From assembly GCA_020426625.1 (NCBI GenBank), contig JAGQPR010000006.1, positions 1-51,499 of the forward strand: a stretch of DNA of 51,499 nucleotides, given 5' to 3'. Under the pieces are notes generated by a model that searched no databases, was not told the DNA's origin, and saw only the letters and a list, made by a program, of their open reading frames with translations. The DNA is from Planctomycetales bacterium (lineage in GTDB: Bacteria > Planctomycetota > Planctomycetia > Pirellulales > Pirellulaceae). Shown one piece after another: positions 46,444-51,499 of this stretch; within the stretch, counting starts at the first letter, position 1; each line of letters starts with the position of its first letter. Made by a program: the position numbers and the translations under genes.

Positions 46444-49400
46444 ATGCACTATTCACCACTCTCTTCAACGATCTCGATCACCCAACGATTTGTCGCAGTT
46501 TTTTTCTTGGTTCTGCTGGGGATGTGTTGCGGGCAAAGCACCACGTGCCTGGGGCAAGCCGAAACTGGAGGAGCAAGCGTTAGCAGCTCGATTGATGGCT
46601 CTGGTGCCGGCACCATTATCGTGGAAGCTCACGGCAGACTACCGGATCCACCGACTTTTTTTACCGCCAAAGCACAGGCGACTGCCGAAATTTCACAGCG
46701 CCGCATTGAGCAGACAATTCTACTGAACATAAAATTGCTCCAGGGAAAGCCGACGACATACCGACTCGGCTTGAATGGTGACGGAAATGTATTGGAGGTG
46801 CAATCGGAGCATGTGCACGCCTGGTCGATTCGAAACAAGGATTCCAAGCGATTTCTTGATCTGCAATTCAAGAAAGACGTCAAGGAATTGGCTGCCAGAA
46901 TCAAAATACTGACCCCAGTGTCCGAATTGCCGGCGACCGTTGAACTAGCGCACATTACCCCCGGTGACTCTGTGGGATTCGAATCGGTTGTGGCAATCAG
47001 CTACGCTGCCGATGTTGAGGGCGCCTTAATCGCGCTAGCTGGGTTCGATCCGCTGGAATCGACCGACAGAAGTGAACGCTTTCAATCCTCGACCGGAGGA
47101 CAGATTCAACTTCAGTTGAATCGGCGTGGGACTGCACCTGCACCGGTAGAGTTACTCGACACCGAACTGCATGGCTCGCTGCATCCAAACGGACAATCCG
47201 TACACTTCAAACTGCAAGGAAAGGCTCTCGTCAGTGAACCAGATGCGGAGCTAACGATTCTTTCCGGCAAAGCTGCCATCAGCCAGATTCCTGCCGATGC
47301 GAACTATCGACTGAAGCTCTCTGCGGACAAACATGAACCGGTCTATCAATTGATCTTCAATACGCCAGGCGAGTATTCGATCAATCTCGATTTCGTGGCT
47401 TCGCTAGATCAGCCTGAAATCAACGGTCGAAGAATGGATTTTTCAGTGGCAGCCAGTGCCGTAATTCCGCTAACACTGGATGGCTTGGAGGGTGATCTCG
47501 AATTCCATCGGGATCAAGAGTTTGTCGTGCCACGACGACAAGACGAGCAATGGGTGGGTTATTTACCAGCCAACGGTCGGGTTAAGGTGCAATGGAAAGT
47601 GGCTCGTAAGGCGGGTGAGGGAAAGCTATTCTTCACCACGTCAGGTCTTGTCGAAACGCAGATAGGCGCAGGGTTGTTGCGGCAAGAACACAAAATCGAT
47701 TTTCAGGTTCTGCAAGGAGAATTGAAATCATGTAGCATGCGCTTACACGGACCCGGAGAAATACTGGACGTGCAAGGCGCAAACATTGTCAGCTGGAAAG
47801 TGAACGGCGACGACAGTGGTCGCACTTTGGATATCGTGCTCAGTCAGCCCATCACGGGCTCAAGCGACTTTCGGGTGCGCAGCCAGACTGCGCTAGGAGC
47901 ATTTCCGATTCGCGTAGAGGGTATGCGATTGGATCCTACCGGTGCAATTCGGCATTCGGGTTACCTAAGGATTTCTAATCTTGGATCCGTTCGCATTGAA
48001 CCTACTGGACTGAATGGACTGACGCAGTTGGCGCCGGACCAATTCCCCAGCGAATCGTTGGAATCGCGACAAGTTTACGTTTACCGATTTCCCGCCAGTG
48101 ACCATGCCTTCTCCGTCGCGGCGGACCGAATCCAACCGGAAGTTAACGTATCCGAACTGGTGCTCTACCAATTGACCGACACAGACCGTGTGATCATTGC
48201 CGACATCGAGCTGGACGTACGTGAAGCGCCCATTCGCGAATGGGATTCGCTGGTACCAGCCGACTATTCTGTCGTGGCCGTCACGGGAACTAGTGTGGCG
48301 GATTACGTCGCTGCTACGGAATCTGAAAATGAAAAACGGAATTTGAAGGTTATCTTCGGCCAGGACGTGGTTGGTCGCCAACTGATCCAAGTGCGATTGG
48401 AGCGAAGTGAAAACGTGGCGGCAGGCGATTGGGTTCTGCCAAGAATTGACTTTCCCACAGCAAAGTCGTTGCGTGGTGACATTGGCATCGTTGGTGCAGC
48501 TGGCATTCGCGTTGCCGCCGGTGCCACCGATCTGCTGGTCGAGAAACCTTTGTCGTACTTTCCCAAACCCACAGCAGCTCTGCAACAAGCGTTTCGAATT
48601 CGAGAACCACAGTGGTCGGCCACAATGCAGATCGAGCTACTTGATCGCAGCGTTCAATCGGACGTATTGCATCTTTTATCGTTGAGCGAAGAAACCGTTT
48701 ATGGTAGCGCCCTGATCAACTACTTCGTCACAGGATCGCCGGTATCGGAATGGCAGATACTGGCCCCGGAGTCCTTGGGCAATGTGATGGTTGATGGTCA
48801 AGACGTGCGTACTTGGCGCAGGGAAGGCGATGTATTGACGGTCACGCTGCACCAACCGGTCATGGGAGCCTACACGCTTTTAATCACTTATGAGGAAAAG
48901 CCCGACACCAGCGGCACCTTTCGAGCAGGTCAAATCGAGCCAACCGGCGTTCAGGGAGAGCGCGGTTACATTCAAGTGGTCAGTCCTACGCAGGTGGAAA
49001 TCAAGACCGCTTCAATTTCCAGCGCCATGCTGGAGTTAGATCCCTTGGAATTGCCTGCCGAATTCCGGCTGCTCAGCAATGCCGCCCCCCTGGGAACTTG
49101 GCAATACACCGAAAGGCCATTCGATCTTAACTTGACCGTGAATTGGTTTCAAACAGGGACGACCACGACACAAATTGTCGAATTCTCGGAAGCGAACAGT
49201 CGTGTTTCCAAAGACGGCGAATTGGTGACAGATGTCACCTATTATGTGAAATCGCGAGGTCAGTTGTCGCTGAAAATCAAACTGCCCGATGCACCTGTGC
49301 GGCTCTGGGAAGTGTCGGTCAATGGACAGCCGGTAACCGCCCGGCAGAGTGAGGATGCCACGTTGATCCCGCTGCCCGGTGGCATCGATCCCAATGCTCC

Positions 49401-51499
49401 AGTCGAAGTTAGCTTGAGATTGGGTAAGCCCAGTGTGGATGCAAGCAACCCGGAGCTGGTTCTACCGATCGTCTTTGCGCCGGTGTTAAAGACACAATGG
49501 AACATTGTCGGTGATGAACAGCATGTCTTGGTACCGATCGGTGGAACGGTAGTGCCGCCAGTGCCCGTATTAAGGCCAACGGGTTTTGCTTGGGTTGCCA
49601 AGCAAGGCTTGGTGCCATTGGTGATGATTGTCCTGTTAGCGTTGACTGGCGTCCTTGGCCATGCCAACTCTAATTTGTTGCGAACTCTAGGGCTGTTGGG
49701 ACCAACCATCGCCATAGTCGTCGCTTTGGTCATGACGCTGGTTGCTTTTAAGCAAACAGGGCCGACGCAATCACTGGCAATCAGCTTGCCCGTTCTTGCA
49801 ACCGGTGAGTCCGTGCAGTTGCTGGTCAAAGACACACCGCAGTGGCAAGTCAACCTGTCTTTGGGTGGACTGTTGGCTATTGCCATCGGACTGCTACTGG
49901 TTTTGCTAACACTGGCAGCAATCCCTGCTTGGCTACGCAGTTTATTGATTCCAGTGGGAGTATTGGCAATCGTCGTCGGTGTGCTGTCGCAACGAGATGG
50001 CGCGCCTTGGTTCTACGGTTTGATCGCCGTGGCAATCGCGCTGGGTGTATGGCTGCCCAATTGTGTGACCTGGGGACGTCGCTTGGCCGCCGTTTTCCAA
50101 CAATCTGCAGACGATCAGAAGGATTCCTCGGCGGAATCGACCTCCCAACCGAATGGAATTGGGCCCGTATCGCCTGCATTGATATTGTTGGCGTTGGCTC
50201 TGTATGGTGGACAGTTTGGATTGGCTGCAGAAGAGCCCGCAGGATTCGAAGCTGCAGACGCAATCGAGCAGCAGTGGGACATTGCGCATCGAGATTCGCG
50301 GCTTACGGCGCGGGGTACGATCAAAGTCTCCGGGCGACCAGGGGATCGCTTCCTGCTGCTAAACTCTCCCGCCGTGCTTACTAACTTTACTAGCGACGGT
50401 TTGCGATTGACCAAACGGGATATTGCCGGGCTGGGATTAAGCTACATTGTCAATATCCCGCTTGCGACAAACACTCCAGTCGCAGAACAGCCAGCCGAGT
50501 CGGAAAACGAGTCCGAGGCCGAAAACGAATCTGAATTGGAAAGCGAATCCAGATCGGAGTCCGACCAATCGACCAACGGTACCCCGGTACCTGCAGGCGA
50601 TAAAGTCGTTGAACTGACGGCAACGTTTGAGTATCAACTAGAGGCGGTGCGGGCCATGGAAGGCATTCCCCTGTTGACAGGTGCCGCCGCATTACAAACC
50701 GTCGATCTGCGCTACGACGACGCTGGCTGGGATGTAGTCAGCCCCAATGCCTATCGCATCGAATCCCTGCAGATCCCGGATGCAACTCAAGCCAAGTTGC
50801 TGTTGGCACCTGGTAAAGCCGTGCTGCGTCTCAAGCCTCAAGCGCGCGACGTAAGCAGTGAATTGGCTGTGTACTTTGTGGAGTCATCCAATCTCTATCT
50901 GCCCGGCCCCGGTGTAGTTGATGGCCAACATCGAATTCACATTCGTCCGTCGCAAGGCCAAGTGGGTGAACTGAACATCCTGGTGCGTGAGGGATTGACC
51001 GTCAGCAGCGTGGACGGACCCGTGGGGGGCTGGCAGTTTGACGCCGACAGCGGCAACCTGAAATTGAGCGTTGAACCAGCGCAGTCACAGGCCTTTGACG
51101 TAATGATAGAGACTCAGCGAAGCTTGGACCCGCTGCCGACCGATGTTCGCCTGGCACCGGTCAAAGTTGTTGGCGCGGCCGGAGAAGTCGGCTTGCTGGG
51201 AGTTGCCTTCGGTCCCGAAGCTCAGCCAGAGAAACTGGAGCCTTCCGGGATGTCGACGGTCAATCTAAGCGACTTTGACAACAATATGCTGCCAGCGGAA
51301 CCGGCTATTCTACATCGCGTTTATCGCTACGGCTCGGAAGGTGGCGAAGTGGTCGCGCGAGTTGTGCCCGTCCAGTCGGAGGTGCGAGTGCTTAGCAAAC
51401 AAGTGCTTTCGCTGGGAGACGAACGGATTGTGCTCGGTGTCAACTTTGTCGCCGAGATTGCCCGCGCTGGACTGTTCCAGTTGAGTTTTACGGTCACGC
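46444..51499 (+). CDS. Giant secreted/membrane protein of unknown function, 3' end outside window
   Basis: An open frame from ATG 46444 runs to the window edge: 1685 residues visible and still open. The signal peptide has the core FVAVFFLVLLGMCC. A large beta-rich ectodomain (about 40-1045) is followed by hydrophobic segments near 1056-1104, 1138-1183, 1187-1209 and 1242-1258, then a second beta-rich region with a Ser/Glu repeat (ESENESEAENES type, about 1351-1376). Part of the N-terminal domain (TYRLGLNGDGNVLEV) and the region after 1260 (SRLTARGTIKVSGRPGDRF) have similar strand patterns, hinting at repeated modules. No family is recognised. It follows the VWA gene by 170 bp and may be in the same operon. 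Confidence 0.85.
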   Translation, partial: MHYSPLSSTISITQRFVAVFFLVLLGMCCGQSTTCLGQAETGGASVSSSIDGSGAGTIIVEAHGRLPDPPTFFTAKAQATAEISQRRIEQTILLNIKLLQGKPTTYRLGLNGDGNVLEVQSEHVHAWSIRNKDSKRFLDLQFKKDVKELAARIKILTPVSELPATVELAHITPGDSVGFESVVAISYAADVEGALIALAGFDPLESTDRSERFQSSTGGQIQLQLNRRGTAPAPVELLDTELHGSLHPNGQSVHFKLQGKALVSEPDAELTILSGKAAISQIPADANYRLKLSADKHEPVYQLIFNTPGEYSINLDFVASLDQPEINGRRMDFSVAASAVIPLTLDGLEGDLEFHRDQEFVVPRRQDEQWVGYLPANGRVKVQWKVARKAGEGKLFFTTSGLVETQIGAGLLRQEHKIDFQVLQGELKSCSMRLHGPGEILDVQGANIVSWKVNGDDSGRTLDIVLSQPITGSSDFRVRSQTALGAFPIRVEGMRLDPTGAIRHSGYLRISNLGSVRIEPTGLNGLTQLAPDQFPSESLESRQVYVYRFPASDHAFSVAADRIQPEVNVSELVLYQLTDTDRVIIADIELDVREAPIREWDSLVPADYSVVAVTGTSVADYVAATESENEKRNLKVIFGQDVVGRQLIQVRLERSENVAAGDWVLPRIDFPTAKSLRGDIGIVGAAGIRVAAGATDLLVEKPLSYFPKPTAALQQAFRIREPQWSATMQIELLDRSVQSDVLHLLSLSEETVYGSALINYFVTGSPVSEWQILAPESLGNVMVDGQDVRTWRREGDVLTVTLHQPVMGAYTLLITYEEKPDTSGTFRAGQIEPTGVQGERGYIQVVSPTQVEIKTASISSAMLELDPLELPAEFRLLSNAAPLGTWQYTERPFDLNLTVNWFQTGTTTTQIVEFSEANSRVSKDGELVTDVTYYVKSRGQLSLKIKLPDAPVRLWEVSVNGQPVTARQSEDATLIPLPGGIDPNAPVEVSLRLGKPSVDASNPELVLPIVFAPVLKTQWNIVGDEQHVLVPIGGTVVPPVPVLRPTGFAWVAKQGLVPLVMIVLLALTGVLGHANSNLLRTLGLLGPTIAIVVALVMTLVAFKQTGPTQSLAISLPVLATGESVQLLVKDTPQWQVNLSLGGLLAIAIGLLLVLLTLAAIPAWLRSLLIPVGVLAIVVGVLSQRDGAPWFYGLIAVAIALGVWLPNCVTWGRRLAAVFQQSADDQKDSSAESTSQPNGIGPVSPALILLALALYGGQFGLAAEEPAGFEAADAIEQQWDIAHRDSRLTARGTIKVSGRPGDRFLLLNSPAVLTNFTSDGLRLTKRDIAGLGLSYIVNIPLATNTPVAEQPAESENESEAENESELESESRSESDQSTNGTPVPAGDKVVELTATFEYQLEAVRAMEGIPLLTGAAALQTVDLRYDDAGWDVVSPNAYRIESLQIPDATQAKLLLAPGKAVLRLKPQARDVSSELAVYFVESSNLYLPGPGVVDGQHRIHIRPSQGQVGELNILVREGLTVSSVDGPVGGWQFDADSGNLKLSVEPAQSQAFDVMIETQRSLDPLPTDVRLAPVKVVGAAGEVGLLGVAFGPEAQPEKLEPSGMSTVNLSDFDNNMLPAEPAILHRVYRYGSEGGEVVARVVPVQSEVRVLSKQVLSLGDERIVLGVNFVAEIARAGLFQLSFTVT

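Noticed and set aside
1..51499. tRNA, rRNA, CRISPR array, transposase or phage genes
   Set aside because: Looked for on both strands by eye; none recognised. No evidence of a prophage, plasmid origin or classic defence system in the window.

Overview
The window looks like a chromosomal stretch from a planctomycete, most probably a Pirellulales-type (Rhodopirellula-like) bacterium. The evidence is two secreted DUF1080 proteins, a Ser/Thr kinase with an FHA-like protein and two ECF sigma factors packed together, a YfbK-type VWA protein, very large secreted or membrane proteins without clear relatives, many GTG/TTG starts, frequently weak Shine-Dalgarno sites and loose gene spacing. This assignment is inference from gene content; no rRNA or tRNA gene was seen.

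Layout. 1-1496: 3' part of a PhoD-like phosphatase. 1572-5117 (-): sugar epimerase, GT2 and GT39 glycosyltransferases, a small glycan operon. 5558-7014 (+): a prepilin-like protein and a secreted HExxH metallopeptidase-like protein. 7216-10943 (-): CHASE2-PAS-GGDEF diguanylate cyclase, a Flp-pilin-like small protein and an acidic protein. 11015-19231 (-): metabolic and housekeeping genes, namely pyruvate carboxylase, cysNC and cysD (sulfate activation), rsmG and a HAD phosphatase. 19277-24060: DUF1080, DsbD-like reductase (+) and an NAD epimerase. 24308-26716 (-): an AstE/AspA-like deacylase next to a RimK-type ATP-grasp ligase with an RCK_C-like tail. 27291-34415: DUF1080, BON protein, monoheme cytochrome, tandem universal stress protein, HGSNAT-like membrane acyltransferase, a six-helix membrane protein and a Tat-exported protein. 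34628-41800 (-): a signalling island (small protein, ECF sigma factor, membrane protein, Ser/Thr kinase, tandem FHA-like protein, coiled-coil protein). 42675-51499 (+): divergent ECF sigma factor, translationally coupled membrane VWA protein and a giant secreted/membrane protein that runs off the window.

Functional reading. The last 17 kb is the most coherent accessory block. Two sigma factors flank a kinase/FHA pair, and the right-hand sigma factor overlaps by ATGA a protein that has an anti-sigma-like N-terminus, one membrane helix and a large external VWA domain. This resembles a transmembrane sigma/anti-sigma sensor whose output may include the giant surface protein.

Non-coding structure. 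The most notable signal is a dispersed repeat of about 80-85 bp with six recognisable copies (17574, 17674, 24148, 25407, 40741, 42291). Each lies in a gene 5' region, in either orientation, and one supplies the last codons and stop of the RimK-like gene. There are also a 105-bp hairpin between convergent genes (34449-34553), an inverted-repeat element of 131 bp (7071-7201), a 21-bp tandem repeat (20289-20351) and a good intrinsic terminator (40822-40871).
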